A stretch of DNA of 64,000 nucleotides, taken from NCBI GenBank assembly GCA_964019415.1, contig OZ025876.1:513622-577621 (forward strand), in the 5' to 3' direction. Below the pieces are notes generated by a model, which did no database searches, was not told the DNA's origin, and was given only the letters and a program-made list of their open reading frames with translations. Both the position numbers and the translations under genes were made by a program. Shown one piece after another: positions 33,709 to 44,950 of this stretch (positions are counted from its first letter, which is position 1; the number at the start of each line of letters is the position of its first letter). Source of the DNA: Ianthella basta (Eukaryota > Porifera > Demospongiae > Verongiida > Ianthellidae).

Positions 33709-34947
33709 CCTTCTGTAGTGTGCCACAAATCACATGATAGTCTCCTTCTGAAACAAAACTCAAAACAGTGTCACGTATCACTGTGTATGCTGCGACTTTA
33801 CATGTACCCTTTTGTGTATTCATGTATGGTACCCATTGTACAGACCATCAAAGGGTGATCATGAATGTTAGATAATCTTAAATTGCAGTGGCTCACACGT
33901 TCACACAAATAACACATGTACAAGTCCAGTAATCTCGTACACCTCGACTGCATGCATTTCAAGTATACACATTGCATGCGCATCAGATGTTGATTGCCTT
34001 CCATTAAGCTGGTACACTTGCTAGGGACAGACTTTGACTTCCAATTCTTCAGAATTGAACCTGGAGTTGCTCCATGAGCTGCCTGTAATGAACTATATAA
34101 TGGACAGTGTACATATGTGCATGTGCATGTGTGTGTATGTGCACATATGTAATAATGAACACAATGTCATGCAATAAACGTATTGAGTAGCGTATGAAGT
34201 ACAGTCTGCTCAGTTAGTTCACTAAAATACCGTGCATGAATCTGGATCACATTACACATTGTCACAATACAGCGAGACTGTTCCAATAAAACACAATAAA
34301 TACAAATTTTAGCAAAAATAAAATGCTCACTCAATGTCAATAATAGGGTGTATGTACATGGCACAAGGGAGTTCTTGTTCACCTAGACCCATGTGTGGAG
34401 GGGGTCTAAATACACTGAGAGCAAAGACAGTATGCACATGCAAGCACAGTGGCAAAACTCGAGCCTGCATGGGTTATGCAGGTGTAGCCCTGGCCAGTAA
34501 TCCTAACATTGGTTGTAAGCTACAGTAGGCTGGTAATACGTAGCCATAGATCTACTGTAATACCTGCACGGGTAATTCCCCTCTACAGAGACCCGCCCCT
34601 CATATTCCATTACCTGTGTGTGTAACCGTAAACGCCTGCAACTGTTCAGATAGTGCACAAAGTGCAGTTTACTCGTTCACTCAATATACAAAGACCAAAA
34701 TCATGATCAGATTATGTACACATTGTCAAATAGGATCTCTAATCAGTGATACTATGTCCAAAGCAATGAAGCACACACAATGAAGTACAAATTACAGCAA
34801 ATAAAAAGTGCTCACATTCGATAGCAGCACATAGCTATTGGTGCATGCAGAGGAAAGATGGGGCTTCAGGGAGTTCTACACCTAGACCCATGTGTGGAGA
34901 GGGTCTAAATACACTGACAGCAAACAAAAGCAGTATGCACATGCAAG
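33709..34947. other. Spacer between T1 and ROCO gene 3
   Basis: Same organisation as 1811-3047, with both direct repeats retained (about 34,370-34,440 and 34,870-34,947). No gene is supported. Confidence 0.55.
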
Positions 34948-37900
34948 CTACTCTGGTTTGAAGTGTTCTCTCTGCAGGTCCAGTGCTAGCGTATCATAGC
35001 CAGCTCTGTTTATCGCTGTCAGAAGAGTGGACCATGTCCGTTCCTCTTCCCCGGTGTGCCGCTCTCCTCGCAGCCAGCGGTCAAACATGTTCCGACACGC
35101 CCCCTCACTGTCGTTGGGGTGGCTGTCAAATACGACTTGGCTGACACGCCCCTCCACACCCAACCTGAGGGCCACCCTCTGCCAGTTGGGGGCAACTGCT
35201 ATCACAAGCAGCTCATCAACATCTCTCATGTCTGGAGTGGATGAGACGTCTAGAAGGGCTCGAGCACCTGAGGAGGGAACAGAGGTGGCATGAGTGAACA
35301 CTACATGGAATGAGGGAGACAGCAGGTATGTAAAGGGTGCCAATGAAGGGCTCATTGTATGGCTACAAACACATGTGCCATGATGACTTCACCTTGCAAC
35401 TGCTTAGATGACGACTGAGACTGGCTTGGCTCAACTGACGACTGAGGCTGGCTTGGATTAACTGACGACTGAGACTGGCTTGGATTAACTAACGACTGAG
35501 ACTTGCTTGGATTAACTGACAGCTGAGACTGGCTTGGATTAACTGACGACTTAGACTGGCTTGGATTAACTGACGACTGAGGCAGGCTTGGGTCAACTGA
35601 CGACTTAGACTGGCTTGGATTAACTGACGACTGAAACTGGCTTGGATTAACTGACGACTGAGACTGGCTTGGATTAACTGACGACTGAGACTGGCTTGGA
35701 TTAACTGACGACTGAGGCTGGCTTGGTTCAACTGACGACTGAAACTGGCTTGGATTAACTGACGACTGAGACTGGCTTGGATTAACTGACGACTGAGACT
35801 GGCTTGGATTAACTGACGACTGAGGCTGGCTTGGTTCAACTGACGATTGAGGCTGAGGCTGGCTCAGTTCAGCACACACTTCTACAATGAAAGATATTGT
35901 GTCGTATTAGACTCAAACCAGTGTACCAACTGGCACACTTGCCACAACTGAAATGTAATACTACTACAGACAAACTGCTGTGGACAGTGGCTGCCAGGGA
36001 ATGTACATACCCAATACCCCACTGTACCTCCACACACATGCAACAAACACACACTCACTTTTCAGCTTTTGATAGAGCTCTTCTCTGAGTCCCTGGCAGT
36101 GTGTCTGCTCAATACCGGCATACTCCATGGCATTAAGGAGTGCCTTCCAGGTGGGATGGTGACCGTCTGACCATTTGATGAGTCCGTCTTGCACAGCCTC
36201 TTCCTCATTCAAAGGGTGTCTGACATAACATGCTCTAATTGCCGCTGCATCAAACCCAAGTTTCTCAAACATTGCCCTTCCCTTCTCTGCTGACTTTCTG
36301 CTCACGTAAGTTCGGAAGAGAACAAGGTATCCCTCACATTCTGCAAAGAGGAAGATTACAGTGTGTGTGTTAGTGTCCTTTCCCTCCATCAATGCTTGAA
36401 TTGAAACTGGAAGAGCTATTCTTGTAAAACAGATGCACCACAAGTAAGCATGCCAAGAGAAACATACTGCATTGTCACATATGAACTCACCATAAACCAT
36501 CTGTGACAGGATCTGTACTAGGACATCAGGCTGGTTGGGTACAGCGGGTGACTGAGGCCAGTTGGGTACAGCGGGTGACTGAGGCTGGTTGGGTACAGCG
36601 GGTGACTGTGGCTGGTTGGGTACAGCGGGTGACTGAGGCTGGTTGGGTACAGCGGGTGACTGAGGCTGGTTGGGTACAGCGGGTGACTGAGGCTGGTTGG
36701 GTACAGCGGGTGACTGAGGCTGGTCAGGTACAGCGGGTGACTGAGGCTGGTTGGGTACAGCGGGTGACTGAGGCTGGTTGGGTACAGCGGGTGACTGAGG
36801 CTGGTTGAGTACAGCGGGTGACTGAGGCTGGTTGGGTACAGCGGGTGACTGAGGCTGGTTGGGTACAGCGGGTGACTGAGGCTGGTTGGGTACAGCGGGT
36901 GACTGAGGCTGGTTGGGTACAGCGGGTGACTGAGGCTGGTTGGGTACAGCGGGTGACTGAGGCTGGTTGGGTACAGCGGGTGACTGAGGCTGGTTGGGTA
37001 CAGCGGGTGACTGAGGCTGGTTGGGTACAGCGGGTGACTGAGGCTGGTTGGGTACAGCGGGTGACTGAGGCTGGTTGGGTACAGTGGGTGACTGAGGCTG
37101 GTTGGGTACAGCGGGTGACTGAGGCTGGTTGGGCTCACCCCGTGTCCAGATGATCCTCTGAATGCAATCCACAGAAGGGGTGCAGTCTCCAAAAAGATGC
37201 GATAATACAACTCTAGTGGAGGGATTGTTGTCGTCCTTTACGGAAAGGGAGTATGCCTTGCAACGTTTAACCGAGTCTTGGATATCTGCCACTGGAAACA
37301 GCTCGTTTGTTGTGTGGTTTGAGATATCCTTGCGCAGTGCATGCCTTCTTGGTGGATGCACAAGATACGAATCAGCTTCCAGTTTGGGAGAGATTCGGTG
37401 GATGACTGCAAGGATGTCACTGATGACATCTGTGAAGTACTGACATGACGTGTCAGCTGACGTAATGCTTGCACTGACCACTTGGATCACTCTGTTGTTG
37501 GTGATATGTACAGTAATGTCAATGCCTTCCTTGGACTGCCATGTGATCCCATTCCACCAGACACTGCAGCAGTGCTGGACACCCTCTGAGAGGTGGTGCT
37601 TCACCACAAAGTGGGCTGCCAGGCAGAGCAGGATTGTCTGGAGGACACGAGCGGAGATGGAGTGTTTATTGGATGTTCTTAGCTGCCAACACAGATAGTG
37701 GACACTTTGCTGTGAGAGGCCTTCTGGGGTGAGTGGAGGAGGCTTTGCAGAGATAAGGGCAGGAAAGAACAACCATCCGCTGGCATCTTCACTCTGGGTC
37801 AGTTTGCTCAAGTCCACCTTCAGGACTGATGGGTCCACGGGAATACAGAACTCCAAACTGATCAGCAGTTGTTGGACCATTTCCCGATCCAGGTCTGGGA

Positions 37901-40900
37901 ATAGCTTTGCCAATTGCTGACGGTGAAGGAGACCAAACACATAGACAATGTCTTTGGAGCGGGAGAAGAGAGTTCCGTACACACTCTGGAGAATGCTGGG
38001 CAGGTCCAACACCAGCCAACTATTTGGGGGATCTGCCTTATTCGGGAGGTAGAGGGCATGACCAGCTGCAGACAGATCTTGACACACCTCCTCTGGGGGC
38101 GACATGGTCCGAGGAAGGTTGTCCCTGTTATTTTGGATCCACTCCTCAAAGTCTTGCAGCTGCACTGCTTGGGTCAAGGAGGATGACCTGATCTGGTAGA
38201 GGACCCAGGCGAGACTGTACTTTGTGTGGATGGCTCTGAACTCAGGAATGGGAATCTCCTTAAGGAGGTGGCACAGTTTGTCAATGCCGTCCGATTGGGG
38301 CTGACGACAGTTAAGGAAACAGGATCCCACAAACTCCAGTGGCAACTCTTCTGACAGATGTTTTCTGGTTTCCTCAATGCACCTGTTGAGCTTGGCAGCG
38401 GCTTCTTGCTTGGATGCCACCTTGTCCAGGAAGCTACCAATGACAATAATTTGAGGAGGACTGGCAGTAGTGGACATCAACGCCATTGGGGACAGCCAGC
38501 GATGAAACTGGTGCAAGATGGACTCTTCTTCTTCTGTCATCTTTACCACCAGCAGGATGGTCATTGAGACTCCTGGTTTGGTGAGAAGTGATTCCAGAAA
38601 CATCTGGTGAGGGCCGTGGTAGTCATCCTGGCCAGCAAAGTCGAAGAAGAGTACTTCCCCATATCTCTGGCTGCAGTACAGAACAGTTTCAATGCCAGCT
38701 GTCCGTCTGCGAGGGTCACTCACTCTCCTCAGTTGATTGAAGATCCTACCCAAATAGGAGTTCCTTTCAGCTTGAAGTGCTGCAATGAGTGTGCTCTTGC
38801 CACTCTCTGCATTGCCAATGATACAGAGGGTCTTTCGAGAGGCAAAAGAGTATGATAACTTGATTGTCTCCTTGAACTGCTCTGAGGCTATGTCAAAGGG
38901 AGTCTCATTAAGTGTGTTCTTGGCCCTCACACTAGCTCCTCCCTCAGCCAGGAGTATCCCACACTGAGTGTGGTTAGCGATAGCAGCAAAGTGAAGAGCA
39001 GTGTTGCCATTTGTGCTTTGCATGTTAAGGTCAGCACCTGCCAAGATGAGCATTCTTACTAGCTCCTCATGGCCTTCACGTGCAACAATCATGAGGGGAG
39101 TGCATCCATCAATGTCCACACAGTTCACATTGCAACCATCAGCAATAAGAGCTTCTGCAATATAAATGTAACCCAAATAGCAGGCATGAACGAGCAGCTT
39201 ATTTCTCTCCTTACTTGATAGAATGCTGACACTGCAACCATTCTTGAGAAGAATCTGTACAACAAATACATCACCCTCATTGCAAGCACAGCGGAGAAGA
39301 GCTTCTTTCTTTTCTCTTGATAGAATACTGACACTGCAACCATGCTTGAGAAGAGCACAGACTACAAACACATTACAATCTGGCTCACGGCAAGCGCAGT
39401 GGAGAAGAGCTTCTTTCTTTTCTCTTGATAGAATGCGGACACTGCTACCATTCTTGAGAAGAGCCTTTACAACAAACACATCACCCTCATTGCAAGCACA
39501 GCGGAGAAGAGCTTCTTTCATTTCTCTTGATAGAATGCTGACAATGCAACCATTCTTCAGAAGAGCATGGACTACAAACACATCACCCTCATGGCAAGCA
39601 CAGCGGAGAAGAGCTTCTTTCTCCTTACTTGATAGAATGCTGACACTGCAACCATTCTTCAGAAGAGCATGGACTACAAACACATTACCCTTTGGCTCAC
39701 TGCAAGCACAGTGGAGAAGAGCTTCTTTCTCCTCACTTGATAGAATGCTGACACTGCAACCATTCCTGAGAAGAGCCTGGATGACAAACACATCACCCTC
39801 ATTGCAAGCACAGCGGAGAAGAGCTTCTTTCTTTTCTCTTGATAGAATACTGACACTGCAACCATGCTTGAGAAGAGCACGGACTACAAACACATTACCC
39901 TCTGGCTCACGGCAAGCGCAGTGGAGAAGAGCTTCTTTCTTTTCTCTTGATAGAATGCGGACACTGCTACCATTCTTGAGAAGAGCCTTTACAACAAACA
40001 CATCACCCTCATTGCAAGCACAGCGGAGAAGAGCTTCTTTCTCCTCACTTGATAGAATGCTGACACTGCAACCATTCCTGAGAAGAGCCTGGATGACAAA
40101 CACATCACCCTCATTGCAAGCACAGCGGAGAAGAGCTTCTTTCATTTCTCTTGATAGAATGCTGACACTGCAACCATTCTTCAGAAGAGCATGGACTACA
40201 AAAACATTACCCTCTGGCTCACGGCAAGCACAGTGGAGAAGAGCTTTTTTCTTTTCTCTTGATAGAATGCGGACACTGCTACCATTCTTGAGAAGAGCCT
40301 TTACAACAAACACATCACCCTCATTGCAAGCACAGCGGAGAAGAGCTTCTTTCTCCTCACTTGATAGAATGCTGACACTGCAACCACTCTTGAGAAGAGC
40401 ATGGACTAGAAACACATTACCCTCTGGCTCACGGCAAGCAAAGTGGAGAAGAGCTTCTTTCTCCTCACTTGATTGCGAATTGACAATAGCCTGGACAACA
40501 AACACATCACCCTCATTGCAAGCACAGCGGAGAAGAGCTTCTTTCTCCTCACTTGATAGAATGCTGACACTGCAACCATTCCTGAGAAGAGCCTGGGTGA
40601 CAAACACATCACCCTCATTGCAAGCACAGCGGAGAAGAGCTTCTTTCTTTTCTCTTGATAGAATACTGACACTGCAACCATACTTGAGAAGAGCACGGAC
40701 TACAAACACATTACCCTCTGGCTCACGGCAAGCGCAGTAGAGAAGAGCTTCTTTCTTTTCTCTTGATAGAATGCGGACACTGCTACCATTCTTGAGAAGA
40801 GCCTTTACAACAAACACATCACCCTCATTGCAAGCACAGCGGAGAAGAGCTTCTTTCTCCTCACTTGATAGAATGCTGACACTGCAACCACTCTTGAGAA

Positions 40901-41630
40901 GAGCATGGACTAGAAACACATTACCCTCTGGCTCACGGCAAGCAAAGTGGAGAAGAGCTTCTTTCTCCTCACTTGATTGCGAATTGACAATAGCCTGGAC
41001 AACAAACGCATCACCCTCACAGCAAGCACAGTGAAGAAGAGTTTCTTTCTCCTCACTTGATAGAATGCTGACACTGCAGCCATGCTTGAGAAGAGCACAG
41101 ACTACAAACACATTACCCTCTGGCTCACGGCAAGCAAAGTGGAGAAGAGCTTCTTTCTCCTCACTTGATTGCGAATTGACAATAGCCTGGACAACAAACA
41201 CATCACCCTTATTGCAAGCATAGCGGAGAAGAGCATCTTTCTCTTCACTTGATAGAATGCCGACACTGCAACCATTCTTGAGAAGAGTCCGAACAACAAA
41301 CACATCACCCTCATGGCAAGCACAGTGGAGAAGAGCTTCTTTCTCCTCACCTGATAGAATGTCGACACTGCAACTATTATTCAGAAGAGCCTGGACAACA
41401 AACACATCACCCTCATGGCAAGCACAGCGGAGAAGAGCTTCTTTCTTTTCTCTTGATAGAATACTGACACTGCAACCATTCTTGAGAAGATTCTTAACAG
41501 CCAACACATCACCCTGTCTGCAGGAATGCAAAAGAAACAGATCTTTCATCTGCCACATGGGCATTTCTTTACAGCTTGCTTTAGCTCGCCACATATCATC
41601 TTGTTTAGATATGAGAGGGCTAGTTTTCAT
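34948..41630 (-). CDS. ROCO gene 3: ankyrin-Roc-COR-minisatellite-Death-Death protein
   Basis: Exons 41630-36491, 36340-36059, 35881-35393 and 35267-34948 (TAG); phases agree, about 2076 residues. About 26 ankyrin repeats, many in a higher-order three-repeat pattern (NEGDVFVVKALLKNGSS, REPEGNVFVV, NEGDVFVIQALLRNG). P-loop GNAESGKS (~939-946), switch DFAGQ, COR intact, then about 22 PQSPAVPNQ units. The third exon is greatly expanded: 163 codons of a second 27-bp repeat (PSQSQSSVN) against 26 codons in copies 1 and 2. The first intron (36,341-36,490) is exactly 150 nt with no in-frame stop, so keeping it would add 50 residues without breaking the frame. Both Death domains look intact (HPLNEEEAVQDGLIKWSD; TWSTLLTAINRAGYDTLAL). 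Likely start is the first ATG of the open frame; a 5' exon is not excluded. Confidence 0.88.
35400..35865 (-). repeat. Second 27-bp coding minisatellite, about 16 units (ROCO gene 3, exon 3)
   Basis: Units of the form actgacgactgagactggct plus 7 bp encode PSQSQSSVN-type nonapeptides in the linker between the two Death domains. It is a different sequence from the exon 1 minisatellite although the period is also 27 bp. Copy 4 has about five units at 52,920-53,090; copies 1 and 2 have one or two. Confidence 0.92.
36528..37133 (-). repeat. 27-bp coding minisatellite, about 22 units (ROCO gene 3, exon 1)
   Basis: PQSPAVPNQ units with a few single-base variants (PNW, PDQ, VLNQ, SPTV). Confidence 0.95.
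39190..41500 (-). repeat. Ankyrin-coding tandem repeats with higher-order structure (ROCO gene 3)
   Basis: Twenty-three DNA-similar ankyrin units. Blocks of three to five units recur almost unchanged (for example 39,290-39,890 against 39,820-40,350 and 40,610-41,000), which shows segmental duplication inside the exon. Confidence 0.9.
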
Positions 41631-41869
41631 CAAATCGGCCTCGTCGTTCGTCCAGTGGATACACTCGGCCAATGAGCTTTAGATCTTGTACCAATTGTCC
41701 CTTGTTGTACTTTAGGTGAACGTTCGCTCTTGCCACAATCAAAAAAATATTGACCAAGGTCTCCTCGCTTCACTCACCTCCACCCACTCCGAATGAGCTC
41801 TCGATGATTCCGTGAAATAGTCCCGGCCACCGCCTCCACGCCCACGTTGTGCCACAGCCCACGCCTGTG

Positions 41870-42728
41870 GTCTGGCTTGCTAGACCGTCCCGTAAGCGCC
41901 CGTCCCTTCCCTTCCACGCCTACCGGGCGCTTATGGGACGGTCTAGCGGGCCAGACAACCCCCTTGACCCACGCCGAGGGGGGTCGGTCAAGGTCACGTG
42001 TGTCCGCAAAATGGCCGACGCTGCTGCTCTTTACTGTGTATTTTACCTATACTAGCTAAGAGCAGACATATTTCGAGAAACACGTCGCATTGCTTGTTTC
42101 TTTGCTTCTGAGCACACAGTTAGACAAGGGCTATCAGAAAATGGACCCTTCCCCAGCATCTAGGTAGGTTTTGCGAGCATTTTCCAACACCGGTGTACGA
42201 GTGTTCTCTGATGTTGGCTACGAGGCAGATGGAGCCTAATCTGGTGTTCTGAGCAAGTGCTCCTGTGGAAGTGACTCCTTAGAAGCTGGTAGCGAGTCAT
42301 CATTGATCACTTCAGGACTGCAAGACTGATAGGTTGACTGCTTCTGCAATGGGAGTGCAATCGGCAGCCACGTCCTTGCAATCGTCTTGGTTCTGTACAT
42401 GATTTGTCACATTCCATAGCAGGGATGCTAGAAATAGCTTAAGCGTGCTGGCAATCCTCAAGAAACGCTACGATAACTTGCAAAACTAAATCGTGAAAGC
42501 GGTCAGACAATTAAGCCCAATCCACCGTATGGCTCCTTGGCTACGTACGTACGGGTCATACCAGGGGCGCGAATGCAGTACAAGGCCCTTCCATGGCTCA
42601 GGGTATGCACATTCGGCCTTGGAGCACAGTCAGCTAACATATGGAAACGCCATTAGAATGTCAGGAATGCAATTATTGAGGTGCTGATATTGCGCAATCC
42701 CAGGACCTTGTCCGACCCCCCCTTGACC
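41870..42728. mobile_element. Element related to the outer block 2 insertion, with a terminal hairpin
   Basis: Starts GTCTGGCTTGCTAGACCG. A hairpin pairs 41,870-41,902 with 41,924-41,956 (cgggcgcttatgggacggtc). The rest to 42,728 matches 22,260-23,020 and carries the single, empty GTCCGACCC site at 42,710-42,718. The element is flanked by cccacgcctgtg on both sides (41,858-41,869 and about 42,727-42,738), consistent with a 9-12-bp target duplication. No intact ORF. Confidence 0.6.
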
Positions 42729-42763
42729 CACGCCTGTGACATCATCTTAGCAGCAGGAATAAA

Positions 42764-43596
42764 ATGGCCACCAGCTGCTGTTGGGAGCAGTTCGAGCCGC
42801 TCAGCTAGCTTACTTCAGCGCAGGGTAGGCTGCCCAGCCGACACAGCACACTTCATTTTCATCTGTTCGTATTCGGAAGCGGACGACACGAGTACGCCAC
42901 GGAAGTTGGACGTGGTCGACAGTAACTTACGAGGGCGAGTTGCGTGTCAGAATACAGTCCCACTGCTCTCTCTGTTTCCCACTGTATTTCTGTACTGCAT
43001 GGTGAGGCGCTGCTCGGTGCAATCGCTCCACCAACAAGCACAGTGGTAGTGAGAGTGATGTGTGCGCATGAAGCAGTGTTGTGTGCAGGCTGTGGACCTT
43101 TCACCTGGTCACTAGTTGTGTTGTATGGTGGCAGCAAGCTGCTGTTGGGTGTTTAGTATGTTAAGGGCCGCCTCAGTGGGCCCTCATGTGTTTGTGTAGC
43201 TAGCTAGCTACAACCACACACTCCAGATCATCAGCCCTTCACCGCTAGTGCACCCATAGTCACTAACAACAGCCTCCTGGATGTGTGCTGTGTTTCACAT
43301 TGCATCTCAGGTGAACAGGTTTGAAGATATCACTCTAACGAATGTGCTACTGTTTACAATAGTCCATCATAGTAAGTCTCTGTATATGGCATTCTTGATG
43401 ACACTCCTCCTGTTCTTCACTGTCCTGTATGTATGTATGTACATGTGTGTAACATGTCTGTGTGTGCATGTGTGTCACTGTGTGAGTCTCTGTGTAATTG
43501 ACAGCTTGACACATGCAGTTCTCTCTCACAGACTGAGCAGCCCAATGTATGTGCTATTTTAGACATGCACGTTTGAGCAGCATGCGTCCCTCCTGA
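42764..43596 (+). pseudogene. Decayed plus-strand gene, version T2, block 3
   Basis: 5' part with SRSASLLQRRVG and RKLDVVDSNLRG patterns; middle exon 43,311-43,371 (61 nt, VNRFEDITLTNVLLFTIVH); degraded last exon ending at TGA 43,594-43,596. Confidence 0.4.
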
Positions 43597-44358
43597 CTTC
43601 TGTAGTCACGTGTAGTATACATAAATGACATGACAGTCTCCTTCTGAAATATAACTCAACACTGTGTCACAAGGGCAGTGGAACAGGGGGAGCTAGGGGG
43701 CTGTAGCCCTCCAATAATTCATGTATGGCACTGCATATGTATGGTACCCATTGTACAGACTATCCAAAAAGGAGTAAATGTTAGATAGACTTAAAATGCA
43801 GTGGCACACATAATTACACAAATAACACAAGTCAACTATTCTGAATACACCTCGACTTCATTCACTCCATTTCTGTTCGCTTCTCCTTTACTTCTTCTCT
43901 TTCCCTTGTGACCATTTGTTGCCCTCGTGGGTGCTTCCATCATTGCAATTGGAGCCTCCATCTCTCCTCCACAGAGAATGACCTCAAAGGACTCGTCACC
44001 ACTCCCTTCCATGGGCACAACAATACTGTGGGTGCTTACTTGCTCTGGCAGGAATGTGCACCATGACAGCATGTGTCTCTTACCTTTTTAGCTGTAGACC
44101 TGTGTTGTATCTGGTGGAAGTGGATACTCGACACGCTCGTGTACCTATGCCTCTGACAGGTGGTTAATCAGAGACACTGATCATCTGTAATCGCCAGGAA
44201 GCATCTCCTCCTCAAAACAGCTGAAATTCTAGCATACTTGCTCTGGCGGGAATGTGCATGGTATCGGATGGTGTTGAATAGGCTCTGTTTAGAAGCTCAC
44301 CTTGATAGGTCGATTCTTGTCTGCACGCAACACACTTTACTGCTGCCATCATGTGATA

Positions 44359-44436
44359 TACAGAAAGTTTTCTATTACTCATAATATTGTGCAATTGTAC
44401 CAGACCACCTTTTCGATGGGCTGGTTCACGAGACTA
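44359..44436. mobile_element. Solo terminal fragment of the TAGTCTCGT family (block 3)
   Basis: Same fossil as at 11,499-11,576, ending ggttcacgagacta. Confidence 0.55.
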
Positions 44437-44950
44437 GACTACTACTGCCACTGAGTTAGCTAACCAATCAAATTTGATCTAAGTGTGACCAATCAGATGT
44501 ATTCTAATGGTAACCAGTCAGATGGGATCTGGTTGGTTACTGTCTAAAGACACATCAGTGAAATAGTACACCCCAAGCCACACCCAAGTTGCCCCCCCGA
44601 CCCCCACTCCACTACCAGTGACCCATGCACACTCACTCTAGGAGGCTTCAGAAAGTACGGTATCTTCCCTCTCTGCCAGTCATTGAGGACCATCTTTGCC
44701 ACTGTGTTTGCATCAGGCACATTGCCCTGAGTACGTGGGAGGGAGTGTCACACACACACAGTATAGCATGCTATCAATGTATTCTTGAGTCACTACACTC
44801 AAATTCCTATATAAAACAGAGACCTCCAAATTCCGAGTTGTTGGTGACGTCTTGGTTGCTATGTTGCCATGGCAGCTGAATGTCAATAATTATTAGATGC
44901 TACTCTCATGAAATTAGTTTGGCTGTATTCAAAACATGCCACAATACAAG

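Noticed and set aside
39223..40740. Plus-strand ORF of 505 codons with Arg-rich repeats
   Set aside because: Antisense reading of the ankyrin repeats of ROCO gene 3; it exists only because the repeats are homogeneous.
44936..44950. Upstream ATG at 44,936 as the LINE start
   Set aside because: It lies in host sequence shared with the other blocks; the element's own ATG is at 44,951.
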